Assembly (NCBI GenBank): GCA_015039465.1
Contig: MU130357.1
Coordinates: 559,440 to 594,832, forward strand
DNA: 35,393 nt
DNA from: Phlegmacium glaucopus
Taxonomy: Eukaryota; Basidiomycota; Agaricomycetes; Agaricales; Cortinariaceae
Direction of reading: 5' to 3'
Notes under the pieces: model-generated
The model's input: only the letters and a program-made list of their open reading frames with translations
Database searches by the model: none
Told to the model about the DNA's origin: nothing
Made by a program: the position numbers and the translations under genes
Shown: positions 20,201-30,261 of the stretch, piece after piece
How positions within the stretch are numbered: position 1 is the stretch's first letter
Layout: every line of letters begins with the position of its first letter

Positions 20201-20767
20201 GTGCAATTAACGCAGTCGACTCGACCTGGTGTTACTATTGAAGGCCAGCAGCAATCTTTGATTGAAGTACTTCCCCCAATATTGGTTCTTCAAATGAAGA
20301 GGTTTGGTTATGATTCGACTGGTGTGGCAAAAGTTGGGAAGCAGGTCAGATTTGGGCCGGATTTGGAGATTGGGCCTGGTATGAGACGGATCTTTTTCTT
20401 TCTCATTCATGTTTTTTGAACTTTTTTAACCAGATTTGATGGTTCCTGTTGCTAAGAAGGCTCATCCAGCGAGATACAAACTCTTTGGTGGTACGTGTTA
20501 CGTGAAAAAGTACTGGTTAGCGAGTTTTTAAAACATTCTCTACTAGTTCTCTACCACCACGGTCTCTCCGCCTCGGGTGGTCATTACACATTGGACGTTC
20601 TCCATCCTAACCGATACCCCGGGAGCAGCGTCAATGCTAAAACCAGAGAGGGATGGGTGAGGATTGATGATGAGTTAGTTTCTGATGTGAGGCATGAGGA
20701 TGTGTTTGGAGCTTATGAGAGGGATGATGCGAGGTGTGCGTATTTGTTGTTTTATAGAAGGGTATGA
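17219..20767 (+). CDS. UBP3: Ubiquitin-specific protease of the Ubp3/USP10 type
   Basis: Exons 17219-19579, 19689-19895, 19964-20089, 20144-20378, 20434-20490 and 20547-20767 join in frame to about 1068 residues. The first 600 residues are low complexity (Pro/Ser/Gln/His-rich, a short Gln run), as in USP10 and Ubp3. The USP fold follows: Cys box GIVNSGNMCYANS (Cys near 617), GGHQEDAEEFFGFYLETLEE, VLPPILVLQMKRFGYD, and the His box LSASGGHYTLDVLHP (His near 1008), then WVRIDDELV. All catalytic positions are present, so it is probably active. Ubp3/USP10 removes ubiquitin from 40S ribosomal proteins, among other targets, in the cytoplasm. The next gene, same strand, is a Hel2/ZNF598-type ligase. 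An upstream ATG at 17155 could lower translation. Orthology rests on domain order and wording only. Confidence 0.87.
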
Positions 20768-21191
20768 ACTTTTTGGAGTTGTTGTTGGTACTATATGCTT
20801 TGAAGGATACATTATTATTTTGGGCCAGGTGACAGATGTGATGCCATCAAATTTCGAGATCCCGGCAGGACGGCACAAATACAATTCCTCTATCTTTTTA
20901 TCGTTCTTTCTGCAGTTAGGAATACTTACATATAGAGTTTTTTAAAAAGGCAAGATTTATGTTATATTGCTTTCTAGTGTTTACAAACATGTACCCATTA
21001 CTACGGCAGGGCGGCAAAAAAAACCTCGGACGTCACTCACGTCACATCAAAAAAAATGTCACATGACTACATCTCCACGGACATGTGATCAAAATACTAA
21101 TCCGCACGGGACCGAAATGATGCCTGACTAGTCCTTTCACCTGGCGCCTGATCAAGGATTACTAGACAAAATCCCTCAGAAACTAAACACC
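20768..21191. other. Intergenic region between the deubiquitinase and the E3 ligase
   Basis: About 420 bases with no frame worth calling. It must carry the 3' end of the first gene and the promoter of the second; no clear TATA box close to 21192. TCACGTCACATC and CACATGACTACATC motifs near 21045-21070 are possible factor sites. Confidence 0.55.
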
Positions 21192-23957
21192 ATGTCTGCT
21201 GAAGTCATCACTCAAGTTCGCACCGCCGATTCCAACTCTCGTGGTCGAGGAAGAAAAGGAAATTCAAACAGAAATACTCGAGGAGGAAGCAATAATACCG
21301 ATACTACTACTCCACCCAATCGTAGATCTAATAATCGCAACACCCGTGGTAGCAAGGAGAAGAACACCATAAAAGTTGGCGTTGATACCCCGAGCAATGT
21401 TGAACAGGCATCTACCACCATCGTAGCAGCAGCAGCACCCCAATCCGAGACTAGCGACTCTGACAATGTTTGTTGGATTTGTGCTGAACCTGTGAAATAC
21501 TATTCTGTATCGGAATGTAGCCATCGAACCTGTCATGTCTGTGCGATCAGGCTTAGGGCTTTATACAAAAAGACAGACTGTACGTTTTGCAAGGTGAGCT
21601 GAGAGGAGCTAGAGTGTATTTTTTCACGATAATTGAACGAGGTTCTTTATACTTCCAGCTTCCACAGACTATAGTTATTTTCACCGCTTCGCCCGATGCG
21701 CCTTTCTCGTCTTATAACCCAGAGACTATGCAATTCAAGGATACCAAGCTTTCAGTTTACTTTGAAACTCAAGAGATGATGGAAGATACTCTCATCTTAC
21801 TCCGGTTCAATTGTCCTGATTCTGAGTGTGCTTATATTGGAAATGGTTGGGGTGATCTTAGGCTACACGTTCGTGCCACACACGCGAAACTACTGTGGTT
21901 CGTAATCAATCCCCCCCTTCTCACATAGTTTTTCCCTATCTAATCGGTTATATCTATATGCTACCAGTGATCTCTGCATCAGGCACAAAAAAGTTTTCTC
22001 GCATGAACATACCCTGTACCTTCCAGCGCTCCTGCATATCCATCTTCCGTCTTCGAACGCACGACCTGGTAAAGCACCGTTGAAAGAGCCGATAGACGGT
22101 GGTATACATCCTCGTTGTGGATTTTGTCGAGAGTGTTTCTTCGGCGATGACGAACTCTATTCACACATGCGAGATAGGCACGAGGAGTGCTTTCTTTGCA
22201 AACGTAATGGAGTTAGAGATCAATAGTCAGTTTTTTTTTGCTTCACATAAACTTCCTCGCTGATGCGGCTTGTGACACAGCTTTGAAAATTACGAAAGTT
22301 TAGTATGTTATAATGATAATCCTTTTTTCTATAACCAGCCGTTCTCATCATCAATTCTTTTTTTATATACTTCAAGGAACGACACTTTAATAGCGCACAT
22401 CATCCATGCTTACAAGCAGATTGCCAAGTTCGCAAGTTCGTGGTTTTCAACACAGCCTTAGATCTAAAGGCACATACGGTGGAAGAACATGGTGGAGATA
22501 TGAACGCTAGAGACAAGAAGGATGCTAGAAGAGTTCATGCAGATTTCTTATTTGGGGAGGTTGGAGGACGTCATGGACAGGGACGCAGGGACAGGGACAG
22601 GGATAGAGAGCGAGAACGGGATCACGAACCACCACCACCGCAAGCACTACCACCACCTCTCCGTCAACAGCAAGTGCAAACTTCGTCATCGTCTGCTACT
22701 ACAGTGCCTCCTCCCGGCAGTGGAGCAAGGAGACGAGAGGCCTTTGGGGGCGGCTTGACGCAGGGTGGAGACGCAGAGAACAATAATCGTGGAATAAGTC
22801 GGCCTTCTACCCCTCAAGCTGAGGTAGACCAGGCAGTCATGGAGTGAGTACCATTTCTTTGTATTGATTGAATACGCAAGCTTATGTCATAACAACAGGA
22901 GACATGCAGGCTTCTTAGCTCGCCTCCAATCATTATCAGCCAATCCAACCACTGCTGTACCTGCAGTCAAAGCCGCTACCCGCGGATACCGACATGCAGA
23001 AACATCGGCGCGAGATTTGATTCTGACTATCTGGAATGTCGTGGACCAGAAGTTAGACCATACGGCCAGTATCGTGAATGCCTTTGTCGATCTGGTCGAT
23101 GAAGAAGACAAGAAACAGGATATTTTGACTGCTTGGAAAAGTTTTGAGATCGAGGTAATGCTCTAGTGTTATGTTTTATATAATACTGAACTGACCTTAT
23201 GCTCTAATGCTAGCAACGACGACAATTTCCGGAGCTCGTCCCGTCATCCTTTGGGTCGGAGTATGCTGGGATCACTTCTGGTCGTGTCCTAAATGCCAAG
23301 CACTCCTCAGCTACCCGTTCATCTTCGCAGCAAGTCTGGAATCGTGTTGCGTTAGCAGCGGGATCTTCATCAGCACCTCCTTCGACGCAGGCTCCTCGTC
23401 CTTTCCTCCACGCTGCTGATCGTTTCCCGACTCTCAGCGGAGGCGGCAATGGAGCTAACTCTTCATCATCATCATCATCACTTCCTGGATCTGGATTCCG
23501 TCAAGGACCACGAACGACACCTTGGTCAGGAAGTTCTATCCCATCTTCATCGTTGGGATCATCCAGACCTGCACCTACATCCGTTAATGTCCTACCACCA
23601 TCCAAGAATACGACGAAAGCGCCCAAGCTTTCCAGTACACTTTTCCCAGAGTTACCTAGTCTGAATGCTTCGAGAGCGAAACCGCAAGTCAGTGGTAATG
23701 TTTCGTTGAAAAAGATTTTGGGGAGTACGACTGGACCTGCTGTTTCGGCGTGGCAACCTAGTAACTCGACAACAGGAGATAATAGTAGTATTACAACTTT
23801 AGTGGAAGACCAAGGATTTGGAGAAGCTGTTGGTGAAGGGAATGTTGTATCGGATGGTGGTGATGCACCTGCGACTACGACTGTGGTTACGCCGACAAAA
23901 GGAAAGAAAGGCAAGGCAAAGCAGAAGCAGACCTTGTTCACTCTAGGCTCTCGATAG
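21192..23957 (+). CDS. HEL2: RING E3 ubiquitin ligase of the Hel2/ZNF598 type (ribosome quality control)
   Basis: Exons 21192-21593, 21659-21897, 21968-22225, 22281-22302 (22-nt micro-exon), 22377-22843, 22899-23154 and 23214-23957 join in frame to about 795 residues. The N-terminus is basic and Asn/Arg-rich. A C3HC4 RING follows: CWIC at 94-97, CSH at 109-111, CHVC at 114-117, C130 and C133. Next come C2H2-like fingers: CPDSECAYIG..H..H, CDLCIRHKKVF, CGFCRECFF..H..H, CFLCKR and CLQADCQVRK..H..H. A long Ser/Pro/Arg tail ends KGKKGKAKQKQ then TLFTLGSR. This order is diagnostic for ZNF598/Hel2, which senses collided ribosomes and ubiquitinates small-subunit proteins. The gene seems intact; its 3' part is duplicated as a dead copy at 26507. 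Neighbour upstream: a Ubp3/USP10-type deubiquitinase. Confidence 0.88.
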
Positions 23958-25164
23958 ATTCGGATGTAGTAGAGGCACAAGACATTTCAATTGCTCTTGT
24001 GTCAGTGTGTACACTGTCCGGCCTTATACGATCTAATCAAGTCACGTTACAACTGACATGAACGATGAGTGCATACTTTCTTCTGCATATAGTGCCTGAA
24101 CTTTGAGCCATAGCTCGAATAAAGTATGCTGCTAAACAACTATTCGTGAGAGTGGTTCTGGTAGAATATGTATGATATTCCGTAGATGACTTTCACTATC
24201 ACCTACCACTGGCAATGGCCAGTCAACTCTCTTTCGAAGAGTGTTCCAGGACATTGCGTTGTGGGTCATGGATGGGTATCGAATGAGATGACGGTGGTGG
24301 CCACTGGTGGCAGTGGGAGTGTGTACGGCAATGTCATTTTACACTGTGTGAATGAAAAAATAATAATTTCTGAGTAGGTGTCGTTTCCTGTAAAGCTACG
24401 TTATGTTCACGAGCTTAAAAATTGGCAGGGAGGTGGAGGAACCATCGGATGAGTCTAGAGAGGGAATAGGAATGTGAAGCGCGTATCGGCGTACGGTCCC
24501 ATGAAGGACGCCATGGACAATTTTATACAAGTTAAGGAACAAAGGCCACACAAGTATATGTTTTCGTCCAGAAGAGGTAGTGTTGCCACAACGCCGTATA
24601 CACAAAGATAAGGGAGGTAATGAGGCCGGATCGATCACGAGAGGACGCTAGTCGTGACACCCGCATCCCAAAGACGGACGTCACCAACACCGTCACCCGT
24701 TGCAATCCATTTTCCATCGTACGCGTGCAACCACGCGCAAGCACAAACCGTCACACGACCGACTGGTGTGAGTTGGTAATGCACCTTAGGGCTGTTGCTC
24801 TTACCAACGTAGTGTGTTTTGATTATAAGTATAATATATTAATAATATATATGTAGGGACAATGATAGTGGCCTGTTGTGCCACTATCCGTACTTAATCT
24901 TTGGTGGCCCTTTGGCCCACTGATCCATATATTGAAATACCAACAATGGGTTATGACAAATATAGGTTATAACAGAGTCAACTGTACAGCCTAAGCGTCT
25001 TTGGTTGATTGTGGAGTCTAAAAATTCGGATCCTTTTCGTCGCCCCTTAGCTTGGACAAAATTTTATAGACCTCACTATTTCACCATTGTTAGACAGGGG
25101 CGGCACGGTCTTTCTGTTCATAATCCATTGTACCCATGAAAGGGAACATCCCCCCGTTATCCTT
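23958..25164. other. Spacer downstream of the E3 gene, mostly repeat
   Basis: 23958-24075 is the 3' flank that is copied at 28142-28265. 24076-24600 is the R1 repeat. 24601-24830 is unrecognised. 24832-24960 contains an AT-rich run and the inverted pair ATAGTGGC/GCCACTAT, again seen near 29103-29258. 24961-25164 leads to the HMG promoter. No protein gene is supported. Confidence 0.6.
24080..24600 (+). repeat. R1 repeat family, copy 4 (full-length form, plus orientation)
   Basis: About 520 bases shared at high identity, in inverted orientation, with 28274-28765. It includes GAATGAGATGACGGTG, GTGTACGGCAATGTCATTTT and GACGCCATGGACAATTTTAT. It starts right after the duplicated E3 flank (GATGAGTGCATA). 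Coding potential is not evident, so it behaves like a small mobile repeat or a rearranged flank. Confidence 0.75.
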
Positions 25165-25170
25165 TATAAA
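25165..25170 (+). promoter_or_regulatory. TATA box (TATAAA) of HMG-box gene copy A
   Basis: It lies 57 bases before the ATG at 25227; the same box and spacing occur in copy B (29261-29266). Confidence 0.5.
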
Positions 25171-25226
25171 CCGACAGAAATGCCGGGGCATCAGCAACTA
25201 TTTCTGCCAACACCCCCAAGCTTTCT

Positions 25227-25716
25227 ATGCCTGTTTTTCGTAACGTTACTCCCAAAAGCCAATTCGGAACACTGGAAGGGCACATCTATGATGGTAAATA
25301 GTTATGTGTGATGTTAATTCTAATTCTAATCATCTCTAGGCAATGGCTCATGGCTTATTACACAATTCACCGCCCTCGCTGAAGTTGAGAAGAAAGTCCA
25401 TCGAGCAAAGTATCCCGACTACGTCTACTCTCCTCGCGACTCTACCAAAAGAAAAGGTACAAAAAAAGCGAGGAATACTAGTCAACCCACGCCTCCAACC
25501 ACCCCCTCAGTTGCAACTCCGGAGCCCGATACTCCTACCGAGCATGACTACCGTGTACCGATGGCCAATATGCGAGAGTTTGGATTGGCTCCGTCCAATC
25601 AAGCGGTGATTTCCTCTTCGCAGCTACTTCCTGAATTGATACTGATATTTCGCAAATCCAGGAATCTACCAGCAGTCCACGAATACTTTAGCAGGATTTG
25701 TCCCCGGTTTACATGA
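25227..25716 (+). pseudogene. HMG-box gene copy A, internally deleted
   Basis: Exon 25227-25293 (MPVFRNVTPKSQFGTLEG), intron 25294-25339, then 25340-25716; about 147 residues with no stop. It opens like copy B but jumps from WLITQ straight to FTALAEVEKKVHRAKYPD, YVYSPRDSTKRK and a Pro/Thr-rich tail. HMG boxes have the pattern PRNAF..F..E..KVW..L..E.K..Y..A..E...H...YPDYVYSPR; here only the last third is left. Compared with copy B, about 530 bases with the N-terminal repeats and first two helices are gone, with ACAA-like microhomology at the joint. DNA binding is unlikely. The C-terminal end may include another splice; I am unsure of the last 30 residues. Confidence 0.6.
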
Positions 25717-26506
25717 CCATTTAAGCTTCTGACTACGATGGCACCACTGTAACTGAGAACAACCTCCTCTTTTTTGTTTCTTTTTTAGATTCTGCAATGA
25801 CCCTTTATATAGTACCTGTATACATTTATATATCCATCTGCATTCAATAAACATTGTTACGAGTCCTATTTATAGGACTCGTTCTTTTATGGAGCGGTCT
25901 CCACCAGGATTTTGTTGACGCTTAATGCGCTGGCAAACGCCGTGTTCTATTTTAGTAATGCTGCGGTCATAAGCATTTCTTCCCCTTCCTTCCCTCATCT
26001 TCCTCGTAACTTCAACAACCATTGACGCTACCACCACCGCTGCCTGACCTGGTCAAAAAGTTACAATTTATCAAGAATATGATAGGAACCCTTAGTGTGG
26101 GTCCTCATTTTCGTCAAAATGAGCTTATTGTTTACCCTCAGTGCTCACTCTCATGCTACCGTTGTTACATTCCGCAATCTCATTGAACCAAGCATGGCGA
26201 GGGACTCGTAAATGCCATGCAACGCAATGGCACTCAGGCTATGTCCCAATAGGTTACTTGGGGTGAGGGCCGTGGCTTACGCCCGGCATTACGAGTCCGT
26301 CCGAAGTTCGAGATCTGAGGTGTCGAAAAGTTCTTTGGCTGGTACTACATTATCATTGCATTTCATTGTGTATTGAATAGTGGAATGCAGAGTTGACGTA
26401 GCGGCCGCTACAAACGGTTGAAGAATACAGATTATCTTAATCAACGGCCTAGCTGGCAAACCTCTCTGAATGGGTGGCAATGTGTGGGGCCATCAAAAAG
26501 TTGACT
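25717..26506. other. Spacer between HMG copy A and the second E3 copy
   Basis: A poly(A)-signal-like AATAAA at 25846-25851 is followed by a hairpin at 25859-25882 (ACGAGTCCTA/TAGGACTCGT, loop TTTA). 26198-26215 and 26284-26301 form a long-range inverted pair. 26247-26306 recurs at 30262-30322. 26398-26411 is the perfect palindrome GTAGCGGCCGCTAC. 26307-26506 is the junction between the two tandem units. No gene seen. Confidence 0.6.
26247..26306 (+). repeat. 60-bp repeat (unit end), also at 30262-30322
   Basis: CCAATAGGTTACTTGGGGTG through ACGAGTCCGTCCGAA is nearly identical in both places. It marks the right end of both tandem units. A weaker inverted relative (CCTCACCCACAAGTAACCC) sits at about 29092-29110. 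Confidence 0.8.
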
Positions 26507-28141
26507 TGTGACACAGCTTTGAAAATTACGAAAGTTTAGTATGTTATAATGCTAATCCTTTTTCTCTATAACCAGCCGTTCTCATCATCAATTCTTTTTT
26601 TATATACTTCGAGGGACGACACTTTAATAGCGCACATCATCCATGCTTACAAGCAGATTGCCAAGTTCGCAAGTTTGTGACTTTCAACAACAGCTTTAAT
26701 AGATCTAAAGGCACATACGGTGGAAGAACATGGTGGAGATATGAACGCTAGAGACAAGAAGGATGCTAGAAGGGTTCAGGCAGATTTCTTATTTGGGGAG
26801 GTTGGAGGACGTCATGGACAGGGACGTAGGGACAGGGACCAGGGATAGAGAGCGGGAACACGATCACGAGCCACCGCAAGCACCACCACCACCTCCCCGT
26901 CAACAGCCAGTCCAAACTTCGTCATCGTCTACTACTACAGTGCCTCCTCCTGGCAGTGGAGCAAGGAGACGAGAGGCCTTTGGGGGCGGATTGACGCAGG
27001 GTGTAGAGACGGAGAACAACAATCGTGGAATAAGTCGGCCATCCACCCCAAGCTACTACTGAGGTAGACCAGGCAGTCATGGAGTGAGTAGTACCCTTTC
27101 TTTATGTTGATTGAATACGCAAACTTATGTTTAATAAGGGGAGACATGCAGGCTTTTGGCTTGCCTCCAATCATTATCGGCCAATCCAACTACTGCTGTA
27201 CGTGCAGTCAAAGCCGCTACTCGCGGATATCGACATGCAGAAACATCGGCGCGAGATTTGATTCTGACTATCTGGAACGTCGTGGACCAGAAGTTAGACC
27301 ATACGGCCAGTATCGTGAATGCCTTTGTCGATCTGGTCGATGAAGAAGATAAGAAACAGGATATATTGACTGCTTGGAAAAGTTTTGAGATCGAGGTGTG
27401 ATCTAGTGTTATGTTTTATATAATACTGAACTAATCCCATACTCTGATGCCAGCAACGACGACAATTTTCAGAGCTCGTCCCGTCATCATTCGGATCGGG
27501 GTCGTGTCCTAAATGCGAAGCACTCCTCAGCTACCCGTTCATCTTCGCAGCAAGTCTGGAATCGTGTTGCGTTAGCAGCTGGATCTTCATCAGCACCTCC
27601 TCCGACGCAGGCTCCTCGTCCTTTCCTCCATGCTGCTGATTGTTTCCTGACTCTCAGTGGAGGCGGCAATAGAGCTAACCCTTCTTCATCATCACCATCA
27701 CTTCCTGGATCTGGATTCCGTCAAGGACCACGAACGACACCTTGGTCAGGAAGTTCTATCCCATCTTCATCATTGGGATCATCCAGACCTGCACCTACAT
27801 CTGTCAACGTCCTACCACCATCCAAGAATACGACGAAAGCGCCCAAGCTTTCCAGTACACTTTTCCCAGAGTTACCTGGTAATGTTTCGTTGAAGAAGAT
27901 TTTGGGGAGTACGACTGGACCTGCTGTTTCGGCGTGGCAACCTAGTAACTCGACAACAGGAGATAATAGTAGTATTGCAGCTTTAGTGGAAGACCAAGGA
28001 TTCGGAGAAGTTGTTGGTGAAGGGAATGTTGTATCGGATGGTGGTGATGCACCTGCGACTACGACTGTGGTTATGCCGACAAAAGGAAAGAAAGGCAAAG
28101 GAAAACAGAAGCAGACCTTGTTCACTCTAGGCTCTCGATAA
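26507..28141 (+). pseudogene. Dead duplicate of the Hel2/ZNF598-type gene (exon 4 to end)
   Basis: Homology begins at TTGTGACACAGCTTTG, just before the micro-exon equivalent, so the RING and first zinc fingers are absent. Exon-intron order follows the intact gene. Damage includes small indels after AAGTTTGTGACTTTC (about 26684) that shift frame, an extra base near 26840, a 25-base loss near 27500 and a 36-base in-frame loss near 27880. The final KGKKGKGKQKQ and TLFTLGSR end is still readable. It cannot make a ligase. High identity to 22268-23957 indicates a recent duplication. Confidence 0.88.
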
Positions 28142-28273
28142 ATTTTGGATGTAGTAGAGGAACACGACATTTCAATTGCTCTTGTGTCAGTGTGTACACT
28201 GTAGGCCCGGCCTTATACGATCTAATCAAGTTACGTTACAACTGACATTGAACGATGAGTGCATAGTTAAATT

Positions 28274-28765
28274 TATACGGCATTGTGGCAACACTACCTC
28301 TTCTGGACGAAATCATATAGTTGTGTGGCCTTTGTTCCCTGACTTGTATAAAATTGTCCATGGCGTCCTTCGTGCACGCGTACGCGCTTCACATTCGTAT
28401 TTCTCTCTAGACTCATCCGATGGTTCCCTTACCTCCCTGCCAATTTTTAAGCTCGTGAACACAACGTGGCTTTACAGGAAACGACACCCTACTCAGAAAT
28501 TATTATTTTTTTCATTCATTCACAATGTAAAATGACATTGCCGTACACACTCCCACCACCAGTGGGCATCACCGTCATCTCATTCGATACCCATCCATGA
28601 CCCACAACTCAATGTCGTGGAACACTCTTCGGAGGAGAGTTCACTGGCCATTGCCAGTGGTAGATGATAGTGAGAGTCATCTGCGGAATATCATATTCTA
28701 CCGGAGCCACTCTCGCGAATAGTTGTTAGCAGCATTTTTATTCAAGCTAAGTATGGCTCAAAGTA
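28274..28765 (-). repeat. R1 repeat family, copy 5 (inverted)
   Basis: Reverse complement of 24080-24600 with small indels. It sits at the same distance from the E3 copy end as copy 4 does from the intact gene, but in opposite orientation. Confidence 0.78.
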
Positions 28766-29102
28766 CAGGCACTACTATCATAAGAAAGTAATAATCCAGA
28801 GAAAAGAGAAAAAAGGAAAGCATAGTATTACCGTTGACAACCGAAGCACAGTGGAAACTATGTAAGGGCTCGTTCTTACAAGCGGATGCGGCTTTCAAAG
28901 GTAAACGCAAGACTTTCCGGTAACTTCCGTGATTGTACGTGTTGATGGTGATGGCCTTGTTTGCCGCGCGAAAACAATTTACTCCTGTCAATCCCTGGCG
29001 TCTTTAAGAAACTCAACGCTCACGAAGACGCTATAAAATTACCAGTATAATTTCATTTGAAGGGACTCGCATATTCTACGCGGAGCGATGCCCTCACCCA
29101 CA

Positions 29103-29258
29103 AGTAACCCATTGTTGGTATTTAGATAAGTGGGCAAAGGGCCACCGAAGACTAAGTATGGATAGTGGCACAACGCGCCACTATCATTCAGGCCACCAAT
29201 ATATTAATAATATATATGTAGGAACAATGATAGTGGCCTGTTGTGCCACTAGTTATCC
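29103..29258. repeat. Inverted repeat around TAGTGGCACAAC
   Basis: GGATAGTGGCACAAC with GCCACTATCATT (29160-29188) faces AATGATAGTGGC with TTGTGCCACTA (29226-29251) across an AT-rich centre. The left arm extends further left as the reverse complement of 24900-24955. This breaks the otherwise collinear duplicate next to the HMG promoter. Confidence 0.7.
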
Positions 29259-29260
29259 TT

Positions 29261-29266
29261 TATAAA
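29261..29266 (+). promoter_or_regulatory. TATA box (TATAAA) of HMG-box gene copy B
   Basis: 46 bases before the ATG at 29312, matching copy A. The foldback at 29103-29258 abuts it directly, so upstream control elements differ between the copies. Confidence 0.5.
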
Positions 29267-29471
29267 TGCCGGGGCATCAGCAACTATTTCTGCCAACACC
29301 CCAAGCTTTCTATGCCTGTTTTTCGTAACGTTACTCCCAAAAGCCAGTTCGGAACACTGGAAGAGCATATCTATGATGGTAAATAGCTATCTGTGATGTT
29401 AATTCTAATTCTAATCATCTTTAGGCAATGGCTCATGGCCTATTACACAAAACACCAAATTTATACCGTAC

Positions 29472-29720
29472 GACTCCATGTTGCAGTATCCAGCTTCATC
29501 GCCGTCTTCGCTAGGATCACCTCAGTATGATCGCCAATATTCCCAACAAGAGCCCGAAGACTCCATGTTGCAGTATCCAACCTCACCACCGCCTTCGCTA
29601 GGATCACCTCAGTACGATCGCCAATATTCTCAACAAGAGCCCGAAGACTCCATGTTGCAGTATCCAACTTCATCGCCGTCTTCGCAGTATGATCGCCAAT
29701 ATTCCCAACAAGAGCCCGAA
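29472..29720 (+). repeat. 87-bp coding minisatellite in HMG copy B
   Basis: Three copies of a unit encoding about 29 residues starting DSMLQYP; the third is shortened by five codons (SLGSP missing). It lies in the region absent from copy A. Confidence 0.85.
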
Positions 29721-29728
29721 CCCTGCAT

Positions 29729-29787
29729 GAGGCGAGGCATTGATTGAGGAGATGCAGGCTGCATCTCCTCAATTAATACCTCGCCTC
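29729..29787. repeat. Foldback 1: 28-bp inverted repeat with 3-base loop
   Basis: Arms 29729-29756 and 29760-29787 pair at 26 of 28 positions with loop GGC. The right arm reads as HMG-gene sequence; the left arm looks like its inverted copy and brings the stop codon. Confidence 0.9.
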
Positions 29788-29985
29788 TACCCCCTAAGGA
29801 AAGTCACCCGCGCCGTCAACCTGGCCACATTTCTTGTCCTCGCAATGCATTTATCATATTCTGTTCTGAGTTCATCAGTGGTCGCATACGTGATGGACAA
29901 CAAAATGAGTTGAGCAAGGAGGCAGGAAAGGTCTGGAATGCGATGACACAGGATGAAAAAGACAAATTCACCGCCCTCGCTCAAT

Positions 29986-30067
29986 AGTCGGGATACTTTT
30001 CTTGATGGACTTTCTTCTCAACTTCAGCGTGAAGTTGAGAAGAAATTCCATCAAGAAAAGCCCGACT
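29986..30067. repeat. Foldback 2: about 40-bp inverted repeat with 3-base loop
   Basis: Arms 29986-30026 and 30030-30067 with loop GCG. The left arm keeps three bases (part of the TATCCC codons) that the right arm has lost but copy A retains, so the left arm preserves an older version. Confidence 0.9.
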
Positions 30068-30261
30068 ATGTCTACTCTCCTCGCGACTCTACCAAAAGAA
30101 AAGGTACAAAGAAAGTGAAGAATACTAGTTTTTTTGGTTTCCATTTTAGATTCTGCAATGACCCTTTATATAGTACTTATATGCATCGCTGGAAAGATTC
30201 TGCAATTTATACACTATGTACTATACATTTATATATCCCTCTGTATTCAATAAACATTGTT

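Larger units (their letters stand above)
28142..29260. other. Spacer of the second tandem unit: E3 flank, inverted R1, unrecognised block, foldback
   Basis: 28142-28265 matches 23958-24075. 28274-28765 is R1 in reverse. 28770-29100 is unrecognised; its minus strand holds a 77-residue frame with NTYNHGSYRKVLRLPL, not supported enough to call. 29103-29258 is an inverted-repeat structure built from the sequence at 24832-24960. Confidence 0.55.
29312..30130 (+). pseudogene. HMG-box gene copy B, interrupted by two inverted-duplication hairpins
   Basis: Exon 29312-29378, intron 29379-29424 (46 nt, as in copy A), then an open frame with three tandem copies of a Tyr/Gln/Ser-rich repeat (YDRQYSQQEPEDSMLQYP) and a TGA at 29745-29747 lying inside a hairpin. 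The frame continues in the same phase after it with SCPRNAFIIFCSEF and NELSKEAGKVWNAM, a clear HMG box, until TAG at 29985 next to a second hairpin. EVEKKFHQEKPDYVYSPRD follows. Without the two foldback insertions the box would be nearly complete. HMG-box proteins bind and bend DNA, and some set mating type in fungi; which subfamily this is cannot be told. The 3' end lacks the Pro/Thr tail seen in copy A. Confidence 0.75.

Noticed and set aside
23501..23980. 159-residue antisense frame in the E3 gene (also 27721-28170)
   Set aside because: It mirrors the Ser/Thr-rich tail; the sense strand has a complete, spliced, family-matching reading.
26195..26310. tRNA-like gene
   Set aside because: Paired arms exist but there is no T-loop consensus or anticodon arm; better explained as an inverted-repeat segment.
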